Shown in pieces: positions 32,671 through 41,418 of a DNA stretch of 64,000 bases; position 1 is the first letter of the stretch, and every line of letters starts with the position of its first letter. Below the pieces are notes generated by a model. That model had not been told where the DNA came from and ran no database searches. It saw only the letters and a program-made list of their open reading frames with translations. The stretch lies in contig NZ_CP065383.1 of the NCBI RefSeq assembly GCF_015775515.1, positions 2,728,001-2,792,000 on the forward strand, written 5' to 3'. This DNA is from Atribacter laminatus (lineage in GTDB: Bacteria > Atribacterota > Atribacteria > Atribacterales > Atribacteraceae). Made by a program: the position numbers and the translations under genes.

Positions 32671-33682
32671 TGTACCTCTTTTAAAAATTGAAAATTTAAA
32701 AAAATATTTTCCAGTTAAAGCCGGTGTCTTTCGCTCAACCGTTGGGTGGGTGAAAGCAGTTGATGATATCAGTTTTGAAGTCCATGCTGGAGAAACTTTC
32801 GGTGTTGTCGGAGAATCAGGCTGTGGAAAGAGTACTTTGGGTTTGACTATTCTCCGTTTATACGAACCATCATCAGGACGGATAATTTTTGATGGGAAAG
32901 AAATTCATAATCTCACCCAATCACAATTCATTCAATATCGGAAAAATCTCCAAATGATTTTTCAGGATCCTTTTAGTTCTTTAAATCCAAGAATGACTGT
33001 GGGATCCATAATCGAAGAAGGAATGAATATCCATAAGATTGGTAAATCTCAAGAGCGATCGGCTATGGTTACGGATCTTCTTAAAAAAGTTGGTCTTCAG
33101 AGTGATGGTGTAAATCGATTTCCCCATGAATTTTCGGGAGGGCAAAGACAGCGGATTGGCATTGCTCGAGCTTTAGCTATGAACCCTAAGCTGATCATTG
33201 CTGATGAAGCGGTCTCCGCACTTGACGTCTCCATTCGTTCTCAAATAATTAATTTAATGATCGATTTAAAAAACGAATTTCACTTAACCTATATTTTTAT
33301 TTCTCACGATCTTTCGATTATTAAACATGTCTGTGATCGAATTATGGTCATGTATTTAGGAAAAACTGTTGAAATAGCACCTCGTTATCAACTTTTCCAA
33401 GCACCACTTCATCCCTATACCGTCGCACTGATATCAGCTGTTCCAGTTCCTGACCCTGATTATCACATTGAAAGGATAATTTTACCAGGGGATGTACCCA
33501 GCCCAATTGATCCTCCTTCCGGATGCCGATTCCATCCCCGTTGTCCGGTAGCTCAAAAAAGGTGTTCCGAAGTAGAACCTCACTTAGTTGATCAAGGGAG
33601 TGGTCATTTTGTTGCCTGCCATTACCCAGGAAGCTTGTCAATAAGTACACCAATGATATTGACGACTGACGGTATTATATGA
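32663..33682 (+). CDS. Peptide-type ABC transporter ATPase, DppF/OppF family
   Basis: This is the second ATPase of the importer. The protein has Walker A GESGCGKST, Q-loop FQDPFSSLNPRMTVGSII, signature FSGGQRQRIGIARAL, Walker B LIIADEAVSALDVS and H-loop ISHDLSIIKHVCDR. The C-terminal SGCRFHPRCPVAQKRC...FVACHYP domain is shared with its partner. Walker B ends in DEA rather than DEP, a substitution seen in this subfamily. ATG 32663 (or TTG 32660 just before it) overlaps the end of the upstream gene and has little SD, so coupling is likely. It closes the five-gene transporter set. No clear terminator follows. Confidence 0.93.
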   Translation: MNNVPLLKIENLKKYFPVKAGVFRSTVGWVKAVDDISFEVHAGETFGVVGESGCGKSTLGLTILRLYEPSSGRIIFDGKEIHNLTQSQFIQYRKNLQMIFQDPFSSLNPRMTVGSIIEEGMNIHKIGKSQERSAMVTDLLKKVGLQSDGVNRFPHEFSGGQRQRIGIARALAMNPKLIIADEAVSALDVSIRSQIINLMIDLKNEFHLTYIFISHDLSIIKHVCDRIMVMYLGKTVEIAPRYQLFQAPLHPYTVALISAVPVPDPDYHIERIILPGDVPSPIDPPSGCRFHPRCPVAQKRCSEVEPHLVDQGSGHFVACHYPGSLSISTPMILTTDGII

Positions 33683-33726
33683 TATTTTTGTTTGGCTATT
33701 TGTCTTAAACCAACCCAATCGGTCCA

Positions 33727-33755
33727 TTGATTTTTTTTTGTTCTCATTGCATAAT
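33727..33755 (+). promoter_or_regulatory. Candidate promoter for infC-rpmI-rplT
   Basis: TTGATT (33727-33732, four of six bases) and CATAAT (33750-33755, five of six) lie 17 bases apart. The predicted transcript starts near 33762 and has a leader of about 68 bases before the infC start. A small inverted repeat, CTATT/AATAG, lies in this leader. The match is moderate, but the position after the transporter operon fits. Confidence 0.55.
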
Positions 33756-33829
33756 AAGGTGTTCTATTTATTCAATAGGAATACTGTGAAGATACACGCT
33801 CTAGGAAAAAATATTGGGAGGCGATACAT

Positions 33830-34339
33830 ATCGAGGTAAAATATCGCGTAAACAATCAAATACGAGCTCGGGAAGTCAGATTGATTTCCTTCGAAGGAGA
33901 ACAACTGGGAGTTGTGCCAATCAAAAAAGCCCTTGAATTAGCAGAAGAAGCTGGTTATGATTTAGTTGAAGTTGCCCCAGAAGCGAACCCACCAGTTTGT
34001 AAAATTATTGATTTTGGCAAATTTAAGTATGAAAAAGAGAAGAAGGCAAAATTCTCTCGAAAGAAACAGAAAGTATCTGAGCTGAAAGAGCTCAAGATGA
34101 GGCCAAAAATCGATGAACACGACTATCAGGTAAAGTTAAAAAGTGCTATCCGGTTTCTGGAAGATGGCGATCGAGTCAAATTTACCATTCGGTTTCGAGG
34201 GCGAGAGGCTGCCTATGTTGATAAAGGTGTATTATTACTCCAGAAAATAGCTGATGATTTGAATGAGCTCAGTAAAATCGAGCAGGAAATAAAAAACGAA
34301 GGTCGGAACCTTACTATGACCATTGCTCCCAAGAAATGA
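33830..34339 (+). CDS. infC: Translation initiation factor IF-3 with AUC start codon
   Basis: IF-3 binds the 30S subunit and rejects wrong start codons and initiator tRNA. The reading frame is conserved upstream of the first ordinary start (TTG 33881): YRVNNQIRAREVRLI is the canonical IF-3 N-terminus. No ATG, GTG or TTG precedes it in frame. ATC at 33830 lies 8 bases after a strong SD (GGGAGG, 33816-33821), so AUC is the probable start, giving 169 residues. Rare starts (AUU, AUC) in infC are a known means of IF-3 autocontrol. The C-terminal domain holds KMRPKIDEHDYQVK and FTIRFRGREA. rpmI and rplT follow, the standard order. Confidence 0.93.
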   Translation: MEVKYRVNNQIRAREVRLISFEGEQLGVVPIKKALELAEEAGYDLVEVAPEANPPVCKIIDFGKFKYEKEKKAKFSRKKQKVSELKELKMRPKIDEHDYQVKLKSAIRFLEDGDRVKFTIRFRGREAAYVDKGVLLLQKIADDLNELSKIEQEIKNEGRNLTMTIAPKK

Positions 34340-34351
34340 GGAGGATCATTA

Positions 34352-34549
34352 ATGCCAAAAATGAAAACCCATCGCGGTTTAGCTAAACGGGTAAAGATAA
34401 CTGCGAAAGGAAAAATAAAGGTGGCTCATGGAGGAAAGAGCCATCATTTACATCAAAAAGAACAAGATCGCAAAAGACGGTTACGTAAAACGGTGATTGT
34501 TGATAAATCCGTAGAAAAGCGCATTAAGAAGCTTTTGCCCTATGCCTAA
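34352..34549 (+). CDS. rpmI: 50S ribosomal protein L35
   Basis: L35 is a small, very basic protein of the large ribosomal subunit. The 65-residue sequence begins MPKMKTHRGLAKRVKITAKGK and contains the conserved HLHQKEQDRKRRLRK segment, as expected for the family. ATG 34352 has a strong SD (GAGGAGGA). It lies 12 bases after infC and 58 bases before rplT, the usual IF3-L35-L20 arrangement. Confidence 0.97.
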   Translation: MPKMKTHRGLAKRVKITAKGKIKVAHGGKSHHLHQKEQDRKRRLRKTVIVDKSVEKRIKKLLPYA

Positions 34550-34607
34550 TTACAGATATCATTGAATTGAATAAGTGAAAATTGGTTGGAAAGATAGGTG
34601 ATTTTCA

Positions 34608-34961
34608 TTGCCAAGAGTTAAAAATAGCGTGGCGTCTCGACAGAGAAAAAAGAAAATAATGAAATTAGCCAGTGGTTATCGGGGTTCACGTTCCCGTTCC
34701 TATCGGCGAGCAAATGAACAAGTTTTAAAATCTCAATTTTATGCTTATCGTGATCGAAAAAACAAAAAGAGAGACTTTCGACGCTTATGGATCGTTCGTA
34801 TTAATGCTGCGGTTCGGGAACATGGGTTAAAATATAACCAGTTTATGTTTGCTTTAAAGAAAGCCGGTATTGTAATTGACCGAAAGAATTTATCCAATAT
34901 TGCCATAACGGATCCAGTGGCATTTGCGCATCTCGTTGAGGTTGCCAAATCAGCAACCTAA
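34608..34961 (+). CDS. rplT: 50S ribosomal protein L20
   Basis: L20 binds 23S rRNA early in assembly and in many bacteria also represses its own operon. The start is TTG 34608, with GATAGGTGA upstream, giving MPRVKNSVASRQRKKKIMKLA. The 117-residue protein has the long basic N-terminal helix (GYRGSRSRSYRRANEQV) and the globular C-terminal half (WIVRINAAVREHGLKYNQFM). The 58-base space before it could hold an L20-binding site. I do not see a clear mimic of the rRNA site. A strong terminator follows the gene. Confidence 0.97.
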   Translation: MPRVKNSVASRQRKKKIMKLASGYRGSRSRSYRRANEQVLKSQFYAYRDRKNKKRDFRRLWIVRINAAVREHGLKYNQFMFALKKAGIVIDRKNLSNIAITDPVAFAHLVEVAKSAT

Positions 34962-34981
34962 GTCTATCATTAAGGTAAAAG

Positions 34982-35036
34982 TTAAAATAAAATGCGATAC
35001 CACTCTCCACATGGTATCGCATTTTATTTTAATGGT
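34982..35036. terminator. Bidirectional intrinsic terminator, perfect 21-bp inverted repeat
   Basis: Positions 34982-35002 and 35012-35032 are exact inverse complements around a 9-base loop. The core ATGCGATACCA/TGGTATCGCAT is followed by TTTTATTTTAATGG on the + strand. On the other strand the A-rich left flank supplies an equivalent U tract. It ends the infC-rpmI-rplT operon 20 bases after rplT. Confidence 0.93.
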
Positions 35037-35083
35037 TTTTCCACGAGCAACCCTCTAGTTGATATTGTTGATGGGAGGAAAAG

Positions 35084-36103
35084 ATGTTGACTGATTTAAA
35101 TAATGTTCTTGAAAAATTTCAGAATGAAATCGAACAGGTAAAAACCCTTGATGATTTAAACCGCTTAAAAGGAAAATACATCGGTCGAAAGGGACAACTT
35201 AATGATTTATTTAAAGAAATCACCCAGCTATCCCCCGACGAAAAAAAGGATTTGGGACAAAAAATTAATCATTTAAAAGGTTTGATAGATAGTCGGCTTC
35301 AGGAGAAATTAAAAGAACTTACCCAGAAATTAAAACCATCTAGTAAAGTTGATATCTCTCTACCAGGGAAAAAATCCTGGGTAGGGTCACTCCATCCCAT
35401 TCAATTAACCTGTCACCAAATCCTAACAATTTTCCATAGTTTGGGTTTTCGAATTGAGTCAGGACCGGAAATTGAAAGTGAATATTACAACTTCGAAGCA
35501 CTGAATTTTCCACCTGATCACCCAGCCCGGGATGCTCAGGATTCTTTTTTTCTCGATGAAGAGTATTTATTACGAACCCATACGTCACCTGCTCAAATTC
35601 GAATTATGCAAAAATTACAACCACCCTTTAAAGTGGTTGTACCGGGAAAATGTTTTCGTCGGGATGCAATGGATGCCTCTCATAGCCCCATGTTTCACCA
35701 AGTTGAGGGCTTAGTAGTTGCCGAATCAATTTCCATGGGCGATTTGAAAGGAACTATTGAAATATTTGCCCGACGTTTTTTTGGGAGCGACCGACAGCTT
35801 CGCTTTCGTCCCAGTTTTTTTCCTTTTACCGAACCAAGTGCTGAAGTTGACATTTCTTGTGGTCTGTGCCAAGGGAAGGGATGCCGTTCTTGTGGACAAA
35901 CAGGATGGTTAGAAATAATGGGAGCAGGGTTGGTTCATCCTAAAGTTTTCGAAAACGCCGGTTATGACCCCCATCAAGTCCGGGGTTTCGCTTTTGGAAT
36001 GGGAATCGATCGAGCCGCTTTGTTGAAATTCGATATACCCGATATCCGTTGGCTTTTTGAAAATGATATGTCTTTTATCGAGCAATTCCAAGCTATTCAA
36101 TAG
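35084..36103 (+). CDS. pheS: Phenylalanyl-tRNA synthetase alpha subunit
   Basis: PheS is the catalytic subunit of the (alpha-beta)2 synthetase. The 339-residue protein has an N-terminal coiled coil (about 1-85) that contacts tRNA. The class II core follows: motif 1 near HPIQLTCHQILTIF, then GPEIESEYYNFEALNFPPDHPARD, motif 2 with GKCFRRDAMDASHSPMFHQVEG, and motif 3 with GFAFGMGIDRAALLKF. A cysteine-rich insertion, CGLCQGKGCRSCG, looks like a zinc site seen in some PheS proteins. ATG 35084 has the SD GGGAGGA. No T-box leader is visible in the short gap after the terminator. Confidence 0.97.
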   Translation: MLTDLNNVLEKFQNEIEQVKTLDDLNRLKGKYIGRKGQLNDLFKEITQLSPDEKKDLGQKINHLKGLIDSRLQEKLKELTQKLKPSSKVDISLPGKKSWVGSLHPIQLTCHQILTIFHSLGFRIESGPEIESEYYNFEALNFPPDHPARDAQDSFFLDEEYLLRTHTSPAQIRIMQKLQPPFKVVVPGKCFRRDAMDASHSPMFHQVEGLVVAESISMGDLKGTIEIFARRFFGSDRQLRFRPSFFPFTEPSAEVDISCGLCQGKGCRSCGQTGWLEIMGAGLVHPKVFENAGYDPHQVRGFAFGMGIDRAALLKFDIPDIRWLFENDMSFIEQFQAIQ

Positions 36104-36118
36104 GAGTATCCAAATACA

Positions 36119-38506
36119 ATGAAAGTTTCCTATTCAATTCTCAAACGTTTTTTACCAGATCTTAACTATACAGTTGAAAAGATAGCTGAGACTCTCACTT
36201 CTCAGGGATTTGTGATCGAAAACATAACAAATGCTGCTGATGTTTTTTCTCCTACTTTAACTTCAGGGACAATCGTTAAACGGAAGTCCGGCATTGTTTA
36301 TGATGTGTGTACCATTCAAATGAAAGAGCACCAATACGATATCAAATGCGAAAAATGGGGAATACCGGAAATCGGAAAAAGGGTTATATTGAATTTAATA
36401 GGAAATTCGATAAGCACACAACCCCTTCTAAATCAACGTATACCAGAAAAAGAAGAATTTTTTATTGAACTCCCCGATACTCTGAAAGTCGAAGAAGGAG
36501 AAGCCATATTCCCGCAGATAATTGGTGATGACTGGGTCTTAGATGTCGAAATCACCGCCAATCGCGGAGATTGTATGTCAATTATCGGCTTGGTGAGGGA
36601 AATAGCAGCAGGTTTGGATTTAGATTATCAAATACCTCCTCATCAATTAACTGTTGATGAAATCAACAGCAACTATCAAGTAAGTATAAATGATCAAGAT
36701 CTTTGTTCTTTTTACAGCGGTCGGTTAGCAAAAAATTTTAAAATCAAACCTTCCCCATGGTGGATCGTTCGTGAACTTTATCTTTTGGGGCAACGTCCCA
36801 TCAATCAGGTCGTTGATGTGACTAATTTAGTCATGATGGAAACCGGCCAACCACTTCATGCTTTTAATGCATCGGGATTATCCGACCAAACAATTATCGT
36901 GAGAAGAGCGAAAAATAATGAATCATTGGTAACTCTAGATGGGGTGGAAAGAAAATTAAACAATAATATGTTGGTGATTGCAGACGCAAAGCGGCCAGTA
37001 GCCATCGCCGGCATTATGGGTGGATATGAATCGGAAGTTTCACCTGATACTCAGGAGGTTTTCTTAGAAGCAGCAATATTTGTAGGAAGCCAAGTCCGTA
37101 AAACAGCACGGGAATTAGGATTACGAACTGAAGCTTCCGCTCGCTTTGAAAGGGGAGTCGATCCTGGATCGGTATTATATGCCAGCCAGCGAGCGCTTTC
37201 CCTTTTTAAGGAAATTGATCCTTCGATCAAGATTTTAAAAGACTGGGTAGTGGATGGTGAAGCTGTTGCGCCAGAACCAGAAATTGAATTCTCATGCTCC
37301 TGGGTTGAAGAAATCATGGACTGTAAAATTCCACTGGAAAAAATGCAAACAATTTTAACCAAGTTAGGATTTGTCCTTCTATCTCAACCTAATGACTCTG
37401 TGATCAAAGTTAAGATTCCTTCCTGGCGATCGGATGTCCAACAACCGATTGACTGTGTCGAGGAAATTGGTCGTATCTTCGGATATGATCATATTCAATC
37501 TCAAATTCCCAGCTTCCCTTTTGACCCAGGTAATTCCTGCAGAGAGCTCTTATGGGAAGGTGTTCTCCGTGGCTTTTTGCGTTCAAAAGGTTTAAAAGAA
37601 TGTGTTTCGCTTTCTTTGACCAGCCAGACCAACTGTGATCTTTTAGGCATTCCCGATACTGACGTTATCCGGGTTATGAATCCGCTTTCACAAGATCATG
37701 TCATCCTTCGTCCGAATTTAATCATAAGCGCCTTGGATACCTTAAGAATCAACATTGCTCGAGGACGAGAAAATTTTGGTTTTTTTGAATATGGAGAAGT
37801 GTTTTCTCGAACCAACAACTCGAACAATCCTTATAAGGAAGAAAGGCGGTTAGTTGTTGTTTTAAGCGGTTTTTCTTATCCTGCTTATTGGCAACAAATT
37901 TCCCAGGTAGATATTTTCTCCCTGAAAGGTTTTGCCGAAAGCCTCGTTGATCTTGTTGGATATCCACTTCAGATGGTAAATTGGCAACCTTTAGGCGAAA
38001 ATACATATTTTGATTCGAATCTTTCGTTTTGCGGTATACTAAAAAATGGTGTTGAAATTTTTAGAGGAGGATTGATTGATAAAACCATCAGTGATGCCTT
38101 TGGTTTTTGGGGAGAACATTACTGTTTAGAAGTTGCCTGGCAAAAACTCCTCCATCAATTAGAATTGAAGGATTTTCAAATCCAGGAGATCAACCGATAT
38201 CCTTCAATTCGGCGAGACATTTCCATTGTAGTCAACCAAAATCAGGTTTGGAAAAACGTCGAATCTTTGGTATTAAAAGTCGCTTCTTCCCATAACTTAC
38301 CCATTGAAAAAGTCGAACTATTTGACTCTTATCAGGGGAAACATCTTCCTCCGGGGAAGAAAACCTTTTCTTATTCTATGGTTTTCCGTTCAGCACAAAA
38401 AACTCTAACCGACAACGAAGTCGATGAGTGGGTGAACATCATCAAAGCAGCGATTAAAAAAGAACCGGAAATACTCCTCCGGGAGGAACTCACAGGAGGA
38501 TTCTAA
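36119..38506 (+). CDS. pheT: Phenylalanyl-tRNA synthetase beta subunit
   Basis: PheT is the large subunit, with editing and tRNA-anticodon-binding domains. The 795-residue length is typical. It begins MKVSYSILKRFLPDLNYT and carries an N-terminal EMAP-like RNA-binding region. The B3/B4 editing domain is around RPINQVVDVTNLVMMETGQPLHAFNA and IAGIMGGYESEV. The B5 domain and catalytic-like core follow, and a ferredoxin-fold anticodon-binding tail (RYPSIRRDISIVV...FDSYQGKHLPPGKKTFSYSM) ends the protein. It follows pheS after 15 bases. Its stop TAA overlaps the proposed AUC start of the next gene. Confidence 0.97.
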   Translation: MKVSYSILKRFLPDLNYTVEKIAETLTSQGFVIENITNAADVFSPTLTSGTIVKRKSGIVYDVCTIQMKEHQYDIKCEKWGIPEIGKRVILNLIGNSISTQPLLNQRIPEKEEFFIELPDTLKVEEGEAIFPQIIGDDWVLDVEITANRGDCMSIIGLVREIAAGLDLDYQIPPHQLTVDEINSNYQVSINDQDLCSFYSGRLAKNFKIKPSPWWIVRELYLLGQRPINQVVDVTNLVMMETGQPLHAFNASGLSDQTIIVRRAKNNESLVTLDGVERKLNNNMLVIADAKRPVAIAGIMGGYESEVSPDTQEVFLEAAIFVGSQVRKTARELGLRTEASARFERGVDPGSVLYASQRALSLFKEIDPSIKILKDWVVDGEAVAPEPEIEFSCSWVEEIMDCKIPLEKMQTILTKLGFVLLSQPNDSVIKVKIPSWRSDVQQPIDCVEEIGRIFGYDHIQSQIPSFPFDPGNSCRELLWEGVLRGFLRSKGLKECVSLSLTSQTNCDLLGIPDTDVIRVMNPLSQDHVILRPNLIISALDTLRINIARGRENFGFFEYGEVFSRTNNSNNPYKEERRLVVVLSGFSYPAYWQQISQVDIFSLKGFAESLVDLVGYPLQMVNWQPLGENTYFDSNLSFCGILKNGVEIFRGGLIDKTISDAFGFWGEHYCLEVAWQKLLHQLELKDFQIQEINRYPSIRRDISIVVNQNQVWKNVESLVLKVASSHNLPIEKVELFDSYQGKHLPPGKKTFSYSMVFRSAQKTLTDNEVDEWVNIIKAAIKKEPEILLREELTGGF

Positions 38507-39072
38507 TCGACTGGTATAGCATAATTTGCATTTTTATCCTTATACTCAATGTTATTCGAAGTTCAATCCGGGGTTTCAGTAAAGAGATTCTGGCTTTGAC
38601 AGGAGTGGTGATTGGTCTTCTGAGTGCATTGCGGTTTCATCAGGACCTCAGTCAATTTTTGACCAATCTCCTTCATTGGAATTCAGTCTGGATGAATTTG
38701 ATTAGTTTTTTTGTGATCTTCATACCAGTCGTTCTTTTATTTTCCTGGGTAGGCATGTTTTTTCGAAAAGTTTTCGAAGGTCTTGATATTGTATGGTTTG
38801 ATGCCATTTTAGGCTTCATTATTGGTATCTTGAAAGGTTTTCTCTGGATCTCCATTATTACTCTTTTTGTGCTCAATGTTTCTTTTCTCGAATTTCTCAA
38901 TAACGGTATTTATCAATCCCGTTTTTACCAGAGTTTTACCCAGCCAATCATTGTTTCAATTGATTCAATGGTCCAAAAAATTCCTGAATTTTCCTTTCTT
39001 GGGGTTTATTTAGAAAAGGGTTTAGATCAAAGTGATGATGAACTTATCCAAAGATATATTGAAGAATTTTGA
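38506..39072 (+). CDS. CvpA-family membrane protein, apparent AUC start
   Basis: The protein resembles colicin V production proteins, small inner-membrane proteins of unclear role. In frame upstream of the first ordinary start (TTG 38596), the sequence reads IDWYSIICIFILILNVIRSSIRGFSKEIL across 30 residues. This contains the family's first helix and its RGFxKEIL-type motif. No ATG, GTG or TTG occurs between the preceding in-frame stop (38455) and 38596. ATC 38506 has a full AGGAGG six bases upstream and overlaps the pheT stop (TAATC), so it is the likely start (188 residues). About four hydrophobic segments are visible. A base error turning ATG into ATC is the main alternative. Confidence 0.82.
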   Translation: MDWYSIICIFILILNVIRSSIRGFSKEILALTGVVIGLLSALRFHQDLSQFLTNLLHWNSVWMNLISFFVIFIPVVLLFSWVGMFFRKVFEGLDIVWFDAILGFIIGILKGFLWISIITLFVLNVSFLEFLNNGIYQSRFYQSFTQPIIVSIDSMVQKIPEFSFLGVYLEKGLDQSDDELIQRYIEEF

Positions 39073-41404
39073 TTTTGATAAAATACTCGATCAGCTGAGT
39101 TCTGCTTGTGTTTGTGAAGTTTCCCGCGAAAAAATGATGGAATTGCATCCCTATACCAACCCAGAAGCAATGAATCAAAGGTTGCAAACCGTCCAACAGC
39201 TTTTTGATTTTATCACTTTCGACGGGAGTTTGGATCTCTCTGGTTTAAGCGACCTTCGCGAAATTTTTCAAAAAATCGCCATCCCTGGGTCAGTTCTCAG
39301 TTTATACCAAGTCATTCTTCTTTTTAACTTTTTACTCTTATGTGAAAAAACCAAACGTCTCCAAAAGGCAACCCGAATAGATGAGAAGTATCCACTTCTT
39401 ACAGTTTTTTTCAATGACATTGAAAGCTATACTTCTCTTATCAAGAAAATAAAATTGATCTGTTCGCCTGAGGGGTTTATTCTCGATTCCGCCAGCCCTC
39501 GTCTCCGTGATATTCGAAGACGTCTGAACCATCTTCAAGCAGAAGTTCGAACCACTATTGAAAAATGTTTGCATAACCGGGACATAGCTCCTTTCCTTCA
39601 GGATGCAACTTATACTATTCGACGAGGAAGATACGTGATTCCCATCAAATCAGAGTTTCGAGGACGAATCGATGGAATTGTAGCCGATTATTCTTCATCT
39701 GGTTCCTCAGTCTTCATTGAACCAAAACCGATTCTCTATCTCAATAATGAATTAGAAGTATTAACTATTCAAGAAAAAGATGAAATCGATACTATTCTTC
39801 TGAAATTGGCCAATGATTTGAGACCGTATCTCAGTCAACTTGAATCTTCATTCCAAGCGATGCTCGAGTTGGATATTCTCCACGCTCAGTCACAATTAGC
39901 TCGAAAGTGGCGAGCCCATATCCCCAGGGTAGGAGAAAAAGACCTCATCATCAAAGAAGGCCGACATCCTCTCTTAGGAGAAAAAGCGGTTCCTTTTTCC
40001 CTTCAAATAAGTTCCGATAAAAAAACCATGGTTATTAGCGGACCGAATGCTGGGGGAAAAACTGTTTTGTTAAAAAGTCTGGCTTTAATCGTTTATCTTG
40101 CCCATTGTGGAATTCCAGTTCCAGTAAATCCTGGCTCTTCATTACCTTTTTATCATCATCTTTTTGTCGATATTGGAGACCATCAGGATATCGAACAAAA
40201 CCTCAGTACCTTTACTTATCGTCTTTCTGCTTTTCAGGAATCACTTACTCAGCTTTCATCTGAAAGTTTATATTTAATTGATGAAATTGGAGCCGGAACC
40301 GATCCTAACGAAGGCTCGGCATTAGCGATTGGAATGATTGACTTTCTTGGTCAACAAGGAGCAACCTGTATCGCAACCACTCACTATCCTTTAATAAAAA
40401 GCTATGTTTCTCAACACCCCGCCATGATCTCAGCATCGATGGAGTTCAATCCAATCCTTTTTCAACCAACTTATCGTCTCCTCGTTGATGAAATCGGGGA
40501 AAGTTATGGAATCAAAATAGCTGAAAATATTGGTATTCCCCAACCGGTAATCAAGATTGCTCTTCAACAGCTTCAAAAAGAGTGGATCGATCTCAATGAA
40601 TTAATTATCTCCAATCGGAAAAAAAACCAAGAATTAAATATTCAGTTATTAGAATGGCAAGAAAAGGTAAAAGACGCTACCAATCGGCAGAGGGAGGTTG
40701 TACAGCTTCAAGAACAACTGGAATCACAAAAAAAAATCCTTATAAAAGATTTTCAGGAAAAATTAACCCAATACCTCAAAAAAACTCGGGATGATATATC
40801 GCAACTCATCGGTCAATTAAGAAAAGAAAAAACTCTTGATGAAAGTGTGTATCAAGAGCTCAAAGAACGAGTTGATCCAAAGTTCTATCTGACCCAAGAG
40901 CTAACCTGGTCACCATCAGAAGAAACCATAAAGGATTCTCCACAGGCGGTTTTTCAAGCTGGTGAAAAAGTGATGGTTGATATTTTCCAACAGGAAGGTG
41001 AAATAATATCTATTGATGATTTAAAAAATGAAGCCACGGTCGTGGTCAATGGTCGCAAATGTGTCCTTTCTATCAATCATCTTCAAAAAAAATCCAAAGA
41101 GGAAGAATTCTCATCCTCTCTCCAGCGGAGCTATTCTTTCCAACCCTCTTTGAATAATGTGAGAAATCAAATTGAAATTCGGATGATGAAAGCCGAAGAT
41201 GCTCGAGAAAAACTAGATAAATATTTTGATCAAGTGCTCTTAGCTGGATTTAAAACTGTTTATATCATTCACGGGAAAGGAGAGGGAATTTTAAGAAAAG
41301 TTACTCACGAATTTCTACAGGATAACCCTGCAGTAGAAAGCTATCGCAACGGCTTGCCCGAAGAAGGAGGCTTGGGGGTAACAGTCGTAATCCTCAAAGA
41401 TTGA
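39038..41404 (+). CDS. mutS2: MutS2 family ATPase/endonuclease
   Basis: MutS2 proteins act on branched DNA and, in some bacteria, on collided ribosomes rather than on mismatches. The roughly 788-residue protein lacks the MutS mismatch domain. It has the core and clamp helices, an ABC ATPase (SGPNAGGKT; YLIDEIGAGTDPNEGSALA; CIATTHYPLIKSY), a long coiled coil, a KOW-like segment and a C-terminal Smr domain ending in IHGKGEGILRKVTHEFL. The Smr LDLR motif is changed to IEIR here. ATG 39038 is one of three adjacent starts (39032, 39035, 39038), and it overlaps the previous gene by 35 bases. Confidence 0.95.
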   Translation: MNLSKDILKNFDFDKILDQLSSACVCEVSREKMMELHPYTNPEAMNQRLQTVQQLFDFITFDGSLDLSGLSDLREIFQKIAIPGSVLSLYQVILLFNFLLLCEKTKRLQKATRIDEKYPLLTVFFNDIESYTSLIKKIKLICSPEGFILDSASPRLRDIRRRLNHLQAEVRTTIEKCLHNRDIAPFLQDATYTIRRGRYVIPIKSEFRGRIDGIVADYSSSGSSVFIEPKPILYLNNELEVLTIQEKDEIDTILLKLANDLRPYLSQLESSFQAMLELDILHAQSQLARKWRAHIPRVGEKDLIIKEGRHPLLGEKAVPFSLQISSDKKTMVISGPNAGGKTVLLKSLALIVYLAHCGIPVPVNPGSSLPFYHHLFVDIGDHQDIEQNLSTFTYRLSAFQESLTQLSSESLYLIDEIGAGTDPNEGSALAIGMIDFLGQQGATCIATTHYPLIKSYVSQHPAMISASMEFNPILFQPTYRLLVDEIGESYGIKIAENIGIPQPVIKIALQQLQKEWIDLNELIISNRKKNQELNIQLLEWQEKVKDATNRQREVVQLQEQLESQKKILIKDFQEKLTQYLKKTRDDISQLIGQLRKEKTLDESVYQELKERVDPKFYLTQELTWSPSEETIKDSPQAVFQAGEKVMVDIFQQEGEIISIDDLKNEATVVVNGRKCVLSINHLQKKSKEEEFSSSLQRSYSFQPSLNNVRNQIEIRMMKAEDAREKLDKYFDQVLLAGFKTVYIIHGKGEGILRKVTHEFLQDNPAVESYRNGLPEEGGLGVTVVILKD

Positions 41405-41418
41405 CAGCAAAATAACCA

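Noticed and set aside
35033-35083. T-box leader before pheS
   Set aside because: The gap is only about 50 bases and has no T-box sequence or specifier stem.
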